DNA of 9,435 nt, from contig JAEWOP010000117.1 in the NCBI GenBank assembly GCA_023399635.1, forward strand, positions 1-9,435, read 5' to 3'. Positions 1 through 6,616 of the stretch are shown piece by piece (position 1 is the first letter of the stretch; every line of letters starts with the position of its first letter). Below the pieces are notes generated by a model. It was not told the origin of the DNA. It did no database searches and saw only the letters and a list, made by a program, of their open reading frames with translations. Source of the stretch: Pseudomonadota bacterium (GTDB lineage: Bacteria; Pseudomonadota; Alphaproteobacteria; Rhizobiales; Rhizobiaceae). A program made the translations under genes and the position numbers.

Positions 1-302
1 CCTCCTGCCTCTCCGGCTGTTTCCCCGCCGTCCTTGTTCCAACCAATGATGGCGTCGAACCCGGGCTCGATCAAACGGTGATGCGAAGCAACCGATCGAG
101 CATCGATCCCGGTCATGCGAGCAACGACATCCCATTCGGTCCGGCCTGCCGTCCGGGGTGGCGCACACCGTCTTTCGATGAGCCGCCGCATATAGGCATT
201 GAGGGCTTCGGCTTCGTCGCTGGAGAAGGCAGTCGAGAGACGTAGTTCGCAATAGGCGTCGATCTTACGTTGGAAGGCTTTGATTGCAGTTAGCTTAGTC
301 AT
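1..302 (-). CDS. Partial hypothetical protein, N-terminal 100 residues (possibly a recombinase N-terminus)
   Basis: A minus-strand reading frame starts at ATG 302-300 and stays open to the window edge, so only about 100 N-terminal residues are seen. It begins MTKLTAIKAFQRKIDAY and is mostly helical in character. It contains Ser-Ser-Asp-Glu-Ala-Glu-Ala-Leu-Asn, then an Arg-rich stretch, then a TEWDVVARMTGIDARSI segment that could be a small helix-turn-helix. The Shine-Dalgarno is weak (GAAG about 5 bases before the ATG). The overall look (helical N-terminus, a 'W-x-x-[IV]-A-x-x-x-G-I' segment) reminds me of the N-terminal part of large rhizobial tyrosine recombinases, but no catalytic residue lies in the window, so that is a weak guess. 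The open frame and Ala/Arg-rich composition support a real gene; its identity is unknown. Confidence 0.6.
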   Translation of the reverse strand, partial: MTKLTAIKAFQRKIDAYCELRLSTAFSSDEAEALNAYMRRLIERRCAPPRTAGRTEWDVVARMTGIDARSVASHHRLIEPGFDAIIGWNKDGGETAGEAG

Positions 303-417
303 TTCACTTCATGCTGTTCGTTACTCGGACCCTCTATGCGAGGGGGCCGGTCGAGCTAAGCCAAGCAGATTAACGGAGGATTGGAGCAGCAGACTGCTTC
401 TCCGGAAATCCGATTCA

Positions 418-478
418 GAATCAAACGGCGTTTTACGAAGTAATGGGGGGAGAAGTCGTCATTCCATCAAACGCCGTT
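418..478. repeat. Paired 15-bp repeat with palindromic cores, between two minus-strand genes
   Basis: Two near-identical segments sit 46 bp apart: ATCAAACGGCGTT (420-432) and ATCAAACGCCGTT (466-478), 12 of 13 identical. Because the only difference is the G/C in the middle, the same segments also form a 10-bp inverted repeat (424-433 pairs with 469-478, spacer 35). A short GATTC-A-GAATC palindrome (412-422) abuts the left copy. The pair lies in the 243-base gap upstream of the minus-strand gene starting at 302. It could be an operator pair or a hairpin; no T-tract typical of a terminator follows. I see no gene in 303-545. Confidence 0.5.
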
Positions 479-545
479 AGGCGTTGGATCGGCCTCGTCG
501 AGCAAACAGATCCGGTAACTACAGACCACGTGGACATGGACGCAC

Positions 546-860
546 TCAAGCCTCGTAGTCGAGGCCGTCGGGATAGATCAGGTGGATTTTCCTGCGGAAC
601 GGCAAGCCACCCGTACGGTACTTGGCGACCAGATCGTCGAACACCGCGTCGGATTCGCGCTCATCGAACCCCTGATCGGCGAGCATCGAGACGATCTTGT
701 TCTGGAACTTCTCCAGTTCCGTCTGCTGACCCTTCTCGATCGCCCGCCGGATCAGCCAGAACAACGCCACCCGGGCCACGTCATCCCTGTCAGGCCGCTT
801 CGCCCTTCTGTTGGCGTCGCGAAGCGCCTTCTGCTGTTGCCTTGCTGCCTTCAGGTTCAT
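546..860 (-). CDS. Small hypothetical protein, 104 residues
   Basis: I do not recognise a family. The start at 860 is chosen because GGGAGGAG lies about 4 bases before this ATG on the minus strand; a longer frame to 890 lacks such a site. The protein is soluble and mainly helical. It has a very basic N-terminus (MNLKAARQQQKALRDANRR), a central helix ending LFWLIRRAIEKG, an acidic helix with DERESDAVFDDLV, and a short C-terminal tail (FRRKIHLIYPDGLDYEA). No signal peptide or membrane span is visible. It stands alone about 320 bases downstream of the DUF429 gene on the same strand, behind the GAATC array at 932-1104, so that array is likely in or near its promoter region. Strong ribosome site and ordered charge pattern support a real gene; function unknown. 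Confidence 0.75.
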   Translation of the reverse strand: MNLKAARQQQKALRDANRRAKRPDRDDVARVALFWLIRRAIEKGQQTELEKFQNKIVSMLADQGFDERESDAVFDDLVAKYRTGGLPFRRKIHLIYPDGLDYEA

Positions 861-931
861 GCTGCTCCTCCCGCTGCCTAACCTCTTCAATGGTCAGGGG
901 ACCGGTCCACCGGCGCAAGCCTTGTTTGGCT

Positions 932-1124
932 GAATCAGAAATATCGACCTTTGAATCGGCGGCGCAGAACCATGAATCAAATGACCGCAATTTGTTTCGA
1001 GTTGCAGGCACGTTATCTCACGTCAAGACGACCTGTTCGGCCGCGAACGGCGTTGGTGAATCGTCGTATTCGAGTTCCGAATCAAAAATCCGGTGTTCGG
1101 AATCAAATGAACGCAACTTGTTTC
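932..1124. repeat. Phased GAATC array: two triplets at 21-bp spacing, duplicated at 126 bp
   Basis: Six copies of GAATC, all in the same orientation, begin at 932, 953, 974, 1058, 1079 and 1100. The spacings are 21, 21, 84, 21 and 21, all multiples of 21 bp (two helical turns). Each triplet is followed on its right by a conserved tail, AAATGAMCGCAAYTTGTTTC (979-998 and 1105-1124; M and Y mark the only two differences). The tails are 126 bp apart. Between the elements the sequence is not conserved. The array fills most of the 319-base gap between the DUF429 gene and the small gene starting at 860, so it may bind a regulator of that gene. All six sites are also GANTC, the CcrM methylation target. 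Confidence 0.7.
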
Positions 1125-1179
1125 AGGTTGCTGGAGACTTGATGTGAGTTGCCGACAACGTGCCACACCTCGTCTCAAA

Positions 1180-2115
1180 TCATGTCGCATCATGATGGTG
1201 TCCGAGGATCCAGCCCTCCCATTTGCGGACGGCATCGATTGCCGGAATGCCTTCACCCCGCCGGCCGTCGACGACATCGAGCATGCCCAGCAGTCCGATG
1301 ACGGCATCGAAACGATCCTCGCCTGCCTTGTCCGAGCCGAAGCCATCGTCAATGAAGGGCAGAAGCAGATCGGCATCGAGTTCCGGCCGCGCTGCAAGCC
1401 AAGGCAAGATACTCTGTCCCATCCGTAGCCGATCTGCCTGACGCCGCTTGCTCCAGCCACTCCGTGGCATGCCGATCTGACGGTACACGTCACCAGGATA
1501 AGTTTCTGCAACGATGACTGGCTTTCTGTTGGCGAGCTCGGTCAAGCTTCCATCGAACGGCCACAGTGCAATCTCTCCCAGTCTCGGCACGATGATTTCC
1601 CGCCATCCCGAGATCGCGCCTTTGCCGACCTGATTGCCGCCAAGCGTCCAGAACAACATGCAGGCAGCCTGCCGATCGGCGGTCGCCCGTTCACAGAGAC
1701 GCAGGAGCGATGACGCACCAGAAATCCCAAGGGCATCGAAGAGATGGACGCGTGCCGTGCCACCTGGGCGGACGGGATAGAACGGGCGCTGCAGCGAAAT
1801 GTGGTCGCGATGATCAGCAACGTTGTACCAATCAGACCAGATCCCTGAACCGAATGACGTCAGTGCCTCCCGGAAGGAACCGATGCCGGCTGCTCGTGCA
1901 TAGGCCTCGGGCAGGCCGATCGGGAAGTCGAAGCCGATGAGAAGCGCGCCAGGATCGACGGCGCGACGCTGCAGCCGGTCGAACAAGCTCGACGTGTCAC
2001 CGACGAGTTCCGGAGGTTGAAGATGCCAGTCTCCGCCGCGCTTGATAGCCACAGCCATCCAGCGCTTTTTCTGCTCCATGCTCCAATCGCAATGGGCGAC
2101 AACCGCGACGCTCAT
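1180..2115 (-). CDS. DUF429-family protein, predicted RNase H-fold nuclease
   Basis: This 311-residue soluble protein matches the DUF429 / COG2410 pattern of predicted RNase H-like nucleases. An N-terminal beta strand carries an acidic residue (VVAHCDW, Asp10). A second strand reads LLIGFDFPIGLPEAYA (59-74), the family's 'D-x-P-x-G-L-P' signature with Asp63. An AETYPGD segment (204-210) supplies Glu204, and EDRFDAVIGLLGML (266-279) supplies late acidic residues before the C-terminal EGWILG. These could form an RNase H-type metal site, but DUF429 chemistry is not established. Length and order of motifs fit a full-length member. The start at 2115 follows a GGGGTG site. It lies 42 bases behind the M41 peptidase gene on the same strand, so it is probably the last gene of that operon. 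Confidence 0.8.
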   Translation of the reverse strand: MSVAVVAHCDWSMEQKKRWMAVAIKRGGDWHLQPPELVGDTSSLFDRLQRRAVDPGALLIGFDFPIGLPEAYARAAGIGSFREALTSFGSGIWSDWYNVADHRDHISLQRPFYPVRPGGTARVHLFDALGISGASSLLRLCERATADRQAACMLFWTLGGNQVGKGAISGWREIIVPRLGEIALWPFDGSLTELANRKPVIVAETYPGDVYRQIGMPRSGWSKRRQADRLRMGQSILPWLAARPELDADLLLPFIDDGFGSDKAGEDRFDAVIGLLGMLDVVDGRRGEGIPAIDAVRKWEGWILGHHHDAT

Positions 2116-2157
2116 CCTGCACCCCGCTTCTGCTCATCGGGCGCATGACTATCAGCT

Positions 2158-2934
2158 TTAGGGCGGCAGATCACCGTCTGTCAGAATTTGCAGCACCGCC
2201 GTCTCATCCATTGCCTGGGCATCGAACAGCGCCTTGGCCAAAGTGTTGAAGGTCGGCCTGCGCCTCCTGAGGATCACAGCAGCCCGATCAAGCGCCGCTG
2301 CCAGCCTTCCATGGACACGAGCCGCCAGCTCGGGGTCGCGGTCAAGAACTGCGCTTGGATCGCGATGGGAACGATAGAGCAACGGATGCTCGCTCCCGAA
2401 GCCGAGCGTCCGCTCCATATCGTAGGCAAGACGCGTGGCCCGCGCCAGATCGCTGTCGTCGGCGCCGGCAGAGCCGCTCGAGACGCGCTTGAGCATCAGT
2501 TGCTCGGCGGCTCGCCCGGCCATGAGCATAGTCAGCATGTTTTCGTACCAGTCGCGGGTATCGGTCGCCCAGACGTGGAAGCCGACGAGATTGTAGCCGC
2601 CCTCCCCGGTATCGATATTGAGCCCGCGAACAGGTCCGAGATCAAGCGCATGATGGACGACCGCATGTCCGGCCTCGTGGAAGGCGTAGCGCCAGCGCAG
2701 ATTGTAAGGCACGGGCGGACGATTGCCGCGGATGCCGTCTTCGATGTCCTCATAGCGGATCGCTCGCTTGCCCCGGCGCGCCTTCAATCGCGCCTCCCGG
2801 ACGACGCGTTCGATATCCGCGCCCGTCAGACCCATGGCCCGCGTGGCGAGACGCCTGAGGATCGCATCGGCGGAATTGCCTTCTTGCACGGCTGCCGGCA
2901 TTTCCGACGTGTTGGTGTTCTGTGGTTCAGTCAT
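2158..2934 (-). CDS. M41 (FtsH-type) zinc metallopeptidase subunit carrying part of an AAA+ lid
   Basis: This 258-residue protein is the proteolytic half of an FtsH-like protease. The zinc motif is HEAGH (86-90: His86 and His90 as ligands, Glu87 as catalytic base). The third ligand is likely Asp162 in GADDSDLARAT, equivalent to the FtsH Asp in its 'GA-x-x-D-hydrophobic' motif. The MAGRAAEQL helix (138-146) is also typical of M41. Residues about 24-70 (ILRRLATRAMGLTGADIERV, then a helix and YEDIEDGI) match the later lid helices of the FtsH AAA+ module ('GFSGADL...NEAAL'), although no Walker motifs are present. The first 22 residues look disordered. Its ATG overlaps the TGA of the ATPase gene as ATGA, and AAGGGAG lies just upstream, so it is translationally coupled. 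It probably docks on that ATPase and cannot process substrate alone. Confidence 0.9.
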   Translation of the reverse strand: MTEPQNTNTSEMPAAVQEGNSADAILRRLATRAMGLTGADIERVVREARLKARRGKRAIRYEDIEDGIRGNRPPVPYNLRWRYAFHEAGHAVVHHALDLGPVRGLNIDTGEGGYNLVGFHVWATDTRDWYENMLTMLMAGRAAEQLMLKRVSSGSAGADDSDLARATRLAYDMERTLGFGSEHPLLYRSHRDPSAVLDRDPELAARVHGRLAAALDRAAVILRRRRPTFNTLAKALFDAQAMDETAVLQILTDGDLPP

Positions 2935-4901
2935 CGGCTAGCTCCCTTCCGTTCCTCTTCCGCCTCTCGCTCCAAATGATCGGCGACAATCTTCCTCAGC
3001 GAGAATCCGTCCTCGGCTTCAGCACCGGCGTCCGCTTCCGGCTCAGAGATCAGCGACATCACATCGTCGCCGAGATGGTGGGCCAGGATTTCGGCCAGCG
3101 TCGTGATATCGGGCCTGGGGATTTCGATATGGGTCTCCAATCGTCCGGAGCGCTTGATGGCCTCGTCGATATGGTCGGGCCGATTGGTGGCGCCGACGAC
3201 GATCAGCCCTTCGTTTTTGACCGCGCCATCGAGCAGTTCCAGCGCCTTGTTGACGATGGTATTCCAATAGTCGGCATATTCCCGCTCGGCCGGCTGCCTT
3301 TTGCCGATACCGTCGATCTCGTCGATGAACAGGATCGCCGGCGCCATGGCCCGCGCTTCGACAAATGTCTTGCTCATCCGGTCGATGACGTCGTTGAGAT
3401 GACCGCCCTGCAGCCAGGTCGAGACGGATGTGACGACCAATGGGACCTGCAGGCTGTTGCACAGCGCCCGGGCAAAGGTCGTCTTGCCGGTACCGGGCGG
3501 GCCAGACAGCAGCAGCTTGGTACTCATCTCCGACCAAGCCAGGATGCTCACCCGGTAATCATCGACGTCCGCTTTGAGATCGATCGCCCAGTCCTTCGCC
3601 TTGCCATATCCGGAGAGGGTTTCGACGGTCATTGGCGGCTTTTGGCCGATCTCGCCCACCGTCGGCATTGGCTCCGGCTGGATCACTTCGGCACCCGACG
3701 GCTTGTCCTTCTTCCAGCGGCCGTTATTTTCGGTGTCGGACGGCTTCGACAGCTCGTGCGAGCCCTGGGATTTCTCGGTGGATGTGCTGGAGGATGCCGA
3801 TCCGGATGCCTTGTCGCCACCACCACCCTCCTCTTCCTCGAAGTCACTGCGATTGCGCTCAATGAGCACGGCAAGAACATGCAGCACGTCGCGAACATGT
3901 CGCCCCGGACGGAAGGCAAGAACCAAATCCTCCAGCGACAACCAGCGCGCATCGGAATCCGACGGCAGACCCAGCGTCTCGATTGCCGTGTCCGGATAAA
4001 GCACCTCCACCAGATCGGCGACGAACCTCCGGTCGAGCTTTCCCGTTTCCAGCGACAGGTCGGCGGCGATCTGCAGCAGCGAGGGAATGTCCGATCGTTT
4101 CTCCGCGATGGCGAGCACGACCAGGTCGCGCGACAGCGCGCTGAGCATCCGCCGGCGCAGGGCATTGCCCGTGACACGATGCACGCCCGCGCCCGAGAAG
4201 GTCATCAGACGTTTGCGTGTCTCCCCTTCAACGACGTCAAAGTGATCGTCATTGAACATGTGATCCGACTCGATGACTGCGAACGGGCCGCCGGGTACCA
4301 GCCGGGATTTTTCAAGGAGCCGCAGCACCTCCCGCTCGAAGCCTGCAAGTGGCGCATGAAGGGTGACGACCGGTGTCACACGGGTCAGCGTATAAACGAT
4401 CTCCCGAAGCGACCGTCCGCTCCTTTGCACCGCACGCGCCAGAACCAGGGTCGCAACGATGTGACTGACCAGTGGCTGAGCGGCTGCCCGATCCACAAGA
4501 CCGACGGCATAGGAACGCCGATCGATACTGCTACCCAGCGCCCCCTCCTCTACGATTGTGCCGTGACGCGCCCGAGGCAGGGCCACGAGTTGCGAGGCGA
4601 ACGGCGGATGAGTGATCCCGGCGGTCACGGCACCATCGCCAGCAGAGCCGGCTGTCGGATTGCCGGTCTCCTTCGGTGGGATAAGCCAGACACCAAAATT
4701 CCGCCGGAACCAGGTATCGTCACGGATCGGATCGCCGGTCAGTCGTGTCGTGTCGTAAGCCGGGCTGTAGCGGCAGGTGAGATGACCATCGACATCGACG
4801 ATCCTGCTTTCCAGCAGACCATTGCGCAGCGCGATCCGGCGCGCCTCGCGGCGGGCAAGATGACGGAGGCGGCGGATAAACAGACGGGCGAGCTTATCCA
4901 T
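2931..4901 (-). CDS. Soluble FtsH-like AAA+ ATPase, partner of the M41 peptidase
   Basis: The protein has 656 residues from the ATG at 4901, chosen for a GGGAGG site 9 bases upstream; the frame is open to 5027 but that part overlaps the previous gene. Residues 1-350 form an unrecognised, mostly helical region with a basic start (RLRHLARREARR). Residues 352-420 are a low-complexity acidic/Gly/Ser linker. The AAA+ core follows: Walker A GPPGTGKT (467-474), Walker B ILFIDEID (523-530), sensor ATNRPD (571-576), and arginine fingers in KRSGR (Arg584, Arg587). A pore-loop-like WLQGG is at 496-500. After RPDITTLAEILAHHL (lid helix 1) the chain drifts into an acidic tail and stops, so most of the lid is missing and appears in the downstream peptidase. 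No membrane span is seen, unlike FtsH. It likely unfolds substrates for the M41 protein. Confidence 0.9.
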   Translation of the reverse strand: MDKLARLFIRRLRHLARREARRIALRNGLLESRIVDVDGHLTCRYSPAYDTTRLTGDPIRDDTWFRRNFGVWLIPPKETGNPTAGSAGDGAVTAGITHPPFASQLVALPRARHGTIVEEGALGSSIDRRSYAVGLVDRAAAQPLVSHIVATLVLARAVQRSGRSLREIVYTLTRVTPVVTLHAPLAGFEREVLRLLEKSRLVPGGPFAVIESDHMFNDDHFDVVEGETRKRLMTFSGAGVHRVTGNALRRRMLSALSRDLVVLAIAEKRSDIPSLLQIAADLSLETGKLDRRFVADLVEVLYPDTAIETLGLPSDSDARWLSLEDLVLAFRPGRHVRDVLHVLAVLIERNRSDFEEEEGGGGDKASGSASSSTSTEKSQGSHELSKPSDTENNGRWKKDKPSGAEVIQPEPMPTVGEIGQKPPMTVETLSGYGKAKDWAIDLKADVDDYRVSILAWSEMSTKLLLSGPPGTGKTTFARALCNSLQVPLVVTSVSTWLQGGHLNDVIDRMSKTFVEARAMAPAILFIDEIDGIGKRQPAEREYADYWNTIVNKALELLDGAVKNEGLIVVGATNRPDHIDEAIKRSGRLETHIEIPRPDITTLAEILAHHLGDDVMSLISEPEADAGAEAEDGFSLRKIVADHLEREAEEERKGASR

Positions 4902-5436
4902 CAATCCGACCTCCCGTCTCCGCGGCAATAATTGCAGTGTGGGCGTCCTGCACCGGATCGCGCCGACGCGCCCGACCACGCCGCAACCCGTTAATATCAC
5001 CGGGTTTCGGGACCCGCGCCAACACACGCTCGCGCGGCGAGCGGCGCGGCGGATGCGCGTCAGCCGACGAACCGGTAGAGCCAGACAGGCTCAGATATTC
5101 ATTCCGCGACCGATCGAGATGTCGGTTGCGGCTCCGCAGCCAGCCGAGCAGCAGGCGGCATGCCGCATTGCCGCCGTCGGCACCTGCACTCAACCGCAGC
5201 ATCAGCGGCTCAGGAACAAAGCCGCCCAACAACCGACCTTGCCGGACGAAGGCAAGCGCGAGGCCGATGAGAACGGCGGGATCGTCGCGATCGCTCGAAC
5301 CGTGGCTAAGGTCGGCGGCCTGCATATGAGAGAGATTCGCAGGCTTGCCGTGAAGGCAGGGCGACGCGATGGTGTCGGTCGTGACCGCTTCGCAACGGAA
5401 GCCGGCCACAGACAGGCTGTGGGTATCGATGGACAT
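4894..5436 (-). CDS. Hypothetical protein, 180 residues, cotranslated with the AAA+ ATPase
   Basis: I recognise no family. The start at 5436 (MSIDTHSLSVAGFRCEAVTT) is chosen because GAGGAG lies 6 bases before it; the frame continues upstream to 5505 without a comparable site. Residues about 52-100 are hydrophobic and Leu/Gly-rich (VLIGLALAFVRQGRLLGGFV, then LLLGWLRSRNRH) and could be an amphipathic helical domain; this is not a clear membrane span because of internal Arg and Gln. The C-terminal third is Arg/Pro-rich and probably disordered or nucleic-acid contacting. The stop codon overlaps the first 8 bases of the ATPase gene, a strong sign of coupled translation and of joint function, for instance as an adaptor. 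A large opposite-strand open frame over the same bases is judged to be a shadow. Confidence 0.65.
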   Translation of the reverse strand: MSIDTHSLSVAGFRCEAVTTDTIASPCLHGKPANLSHMQAADLSHGSSDRDDPAVLIGLALAFVRQGRLLGGFVPEPLMLRLSAGADGGNAACRLLLGWLRSRNRHLDRSRNEYLSLSGSTGSSADAHPPRRSPRERVLARVPKPGDINGLRRGRARRRDPVQDAHTAIIAAETGGRIDG

Positions 5437-5447
5437 GACTGTCTCCT

Positions 5448-5472
5448 CGCCGGAGCGCATCGGCATCCGGCG
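5448..5472 (-). promoter_or_regulatory. GC-rich hairpin beside the ribosome site of the 180-residue gene
   Basis: CGCCGGA (5448-5454) and TCCGGCG (5466-5472) form a perfect 7-bp inverted repeat with an 11-base loop. On the minus strand it ends right at the GAGGAG ribosome site (complement of 5443-5448). It could tune translation of the 180-residue gene and, through coupling, of the ATPase and peptidase. It lies in the 115-base gap between the nuclease-like gene and this gene. No T-tract follows, so it is not a terminator. Confidence 0.35.
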
Positions 5473-5551
5473 TTCGTGGAATGGAAGATGAGGGAAGCCG
5501 GCCACGCACTTCAGGCGCGACCGAGATCAGTGCCGTTGGGCTAGCGGCTCG

Positions 5552-6616
5552 TCAGTGCCGGCGCGGACGGCGAGCGAAGCCGACCCGGATACGGACCGCT
5601 TCGGGCTCGTCGTCCTGATCGTCGAAGCAGCCGAGATCGTAGTGACCATCGTCCTCGACCTGCGCAATCATCGCCTTCTCTTCCTCGTAAGCGCGAGACG
5701 GACCGTTCAACGCAATCAGTGGCTTGCCGGAAGCGGTCAAGGTAGCGGCCGCGGCCGACGCGACCATCATCACACCAAGCGCTTTGCGGGCTTCCGCCTC
5801 AAGAAGCTGTTGCACGCGGCGGCCGAAGCGGAGACGCAGTTCGGCCATGCAGGCTGCAACTCCGTCGATTTCCAGCAAGTCGTCGATCTCGGACAAAGCC
5901 CAGATGCCGGTCGCGTGGTCGCTCGGGCGGCTGGCACCATCGACAATGGCAACCTCGACCGTGTCGACCATCATGCGCTTGTGGTTCTTGTACAACCAGT
6001 CCGGCAGCACCATCGCCGACGCCATCATTTTCAGCTTCAACTCCTCGAGCCGGCTGGTGTCGCCATAGGAGGCCAGCGACCGTTTGAGGTCGAGGATATA
6101 GGCGGTGTGCCGGGCGCGGTTCACGAGAATGAGGTCCGGGGTGTACGATCCCTTGGCCGGCGCCTCGCAATCGAGCTTCACACCATCGAGGCTCTGCCAG
6201 TCGTTTCCGGAGACAGCTTCGAGCGCCGCCTTGACCAGCGGCAGCTTCAGCGACTGCGTCAAGACAACGATGTTGGGGTTGGCCTTCGCCAGACGCTCGA
6301 CCGCCTGCTCCAGGAGCTTGCCTTCACGGAACGAGACAGCGCGAACGAGCGAGGCGATGTGAACGTAATGGCCGAGGATTTCGTCATCGACCGGTTCGCC
6401 GTCGACAATCGCCGCGATGGCGCGATTGATCAGCAGATCGAGATCAGCCTCAACGTCACGGAAGCGAACGATGTGCGGATGGCGGCGCAACGCGGGCGGC
6501 TCGCCAAGGTCGATCCGGGCGCCAGAACCGGACGAACGGTGGGAGAAGACAGATGCCGCTGCTGTTGTCGAACGGAGAACTTCCCCTGTGGGGGTCATAG
6601 AGGTAAACGTGGTCAT
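5552..6616 (-). CDS. PD-(D/E)XK-superfamily nuclease-like protein
   Basis: This 354-residue protein is read from the ATG at 6616, preceded by AAGGAA at suitable spacing; an in-frame extension to 6637 has no better site. The central segment YTPDLILVN (158-166) followed by AYILDLKRSL (172-181) gives the classical P-D-(n)-(D/E)-X-K arrangement: Asp161, Asp176 and Lys178. A preceding helix, FREGKLLEQAVERL (97-109), offers the conserved Glu (98 or 104) of restriction-endonuclease folds. The residue order and strand spacing suggest an intact metal site. The first 45 residues are Ser/Thr/Arg-rich and probably flexible; the C-terminus ends in an acidic then Arg-rich tail. It leads the gene set that continues with the ATPase and peptidase. 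The exact family is not recognised; a DNA-cleaving role is inferred only from the fold motif. Confidence 0.7.
   Translation of the reverse strand: MTTFTSMTPTGEVLRSTTAAASVFSHRSSGSGARIDLGEPPALRRHPHIVRFRDVEADLDLLINRAIAAIVDGEPVDDEILGHYVHIASLVRAVSFREGKLLEQAVERLAKANPNIVVLTQSLKLPLVKAALEAVSGNDWQSLDGVKLDCEAPAKGSYTPDLILVNRARHTAYILDLKRSLASYGDTSRLEELKLKMMASAMVLPDWLYKNHKRMMVDTVEVAIVDGASRPSDHATGIWALSEIDDLLEIDGVAACMAELRLRFGRRVQQLLEAEARKALGVMMVASAAAATLTASGKPLIALNGPSRAYEEEKAMIAQVEDDGHYDLGCFDDQDDEPEAVRIRVGFARRPRRH

Noticed and set aside
932..1124. CRISPR array
   Set aside because: The conserved element is only 5 bases with 16-base gaps, and the longer tail occurs just twice; there are no CRISPR-size repeats and no cas genes.
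443..1147. Plus-strand open frame of 234 codons
   Set aside because: It crosses the antisense of the 104-residue gene and the repeat array; Arg/Ser/Pro-rich shadow with no start signal.
1023..1511. Minus-strand frame overlapping the end of the DUF429 gene
   Set aside because: Different frame within a clear DUF429 coding region; Cys/Ser/Arg-rich with no motif.
2915..2950. Programmed frameshift joining ATPase and peptidase into one FtsH-like chain
   Set aside because: A -1 shift would be needed, but no slippery heptamer is seen; the ATGA overlap and an AAGGGAG ribosome site explain the junction by coupled reinitiation.
2922..4931. Long plus-strand open frame of 669 codons
   Set aside because: It is antisense to the AAA+ gene, whose Walker and arginine-finger motifs are unambiguous; long antisense frames are common in high-GC genes. 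The product shows no family motif.
4939..5544. Plus-strand open frame of 201 codons
   Set aside because: It competes with the minus-strand 180-residue gene, which has a good ribosome site and overlaps the ATPase start; the plus frame has neither.
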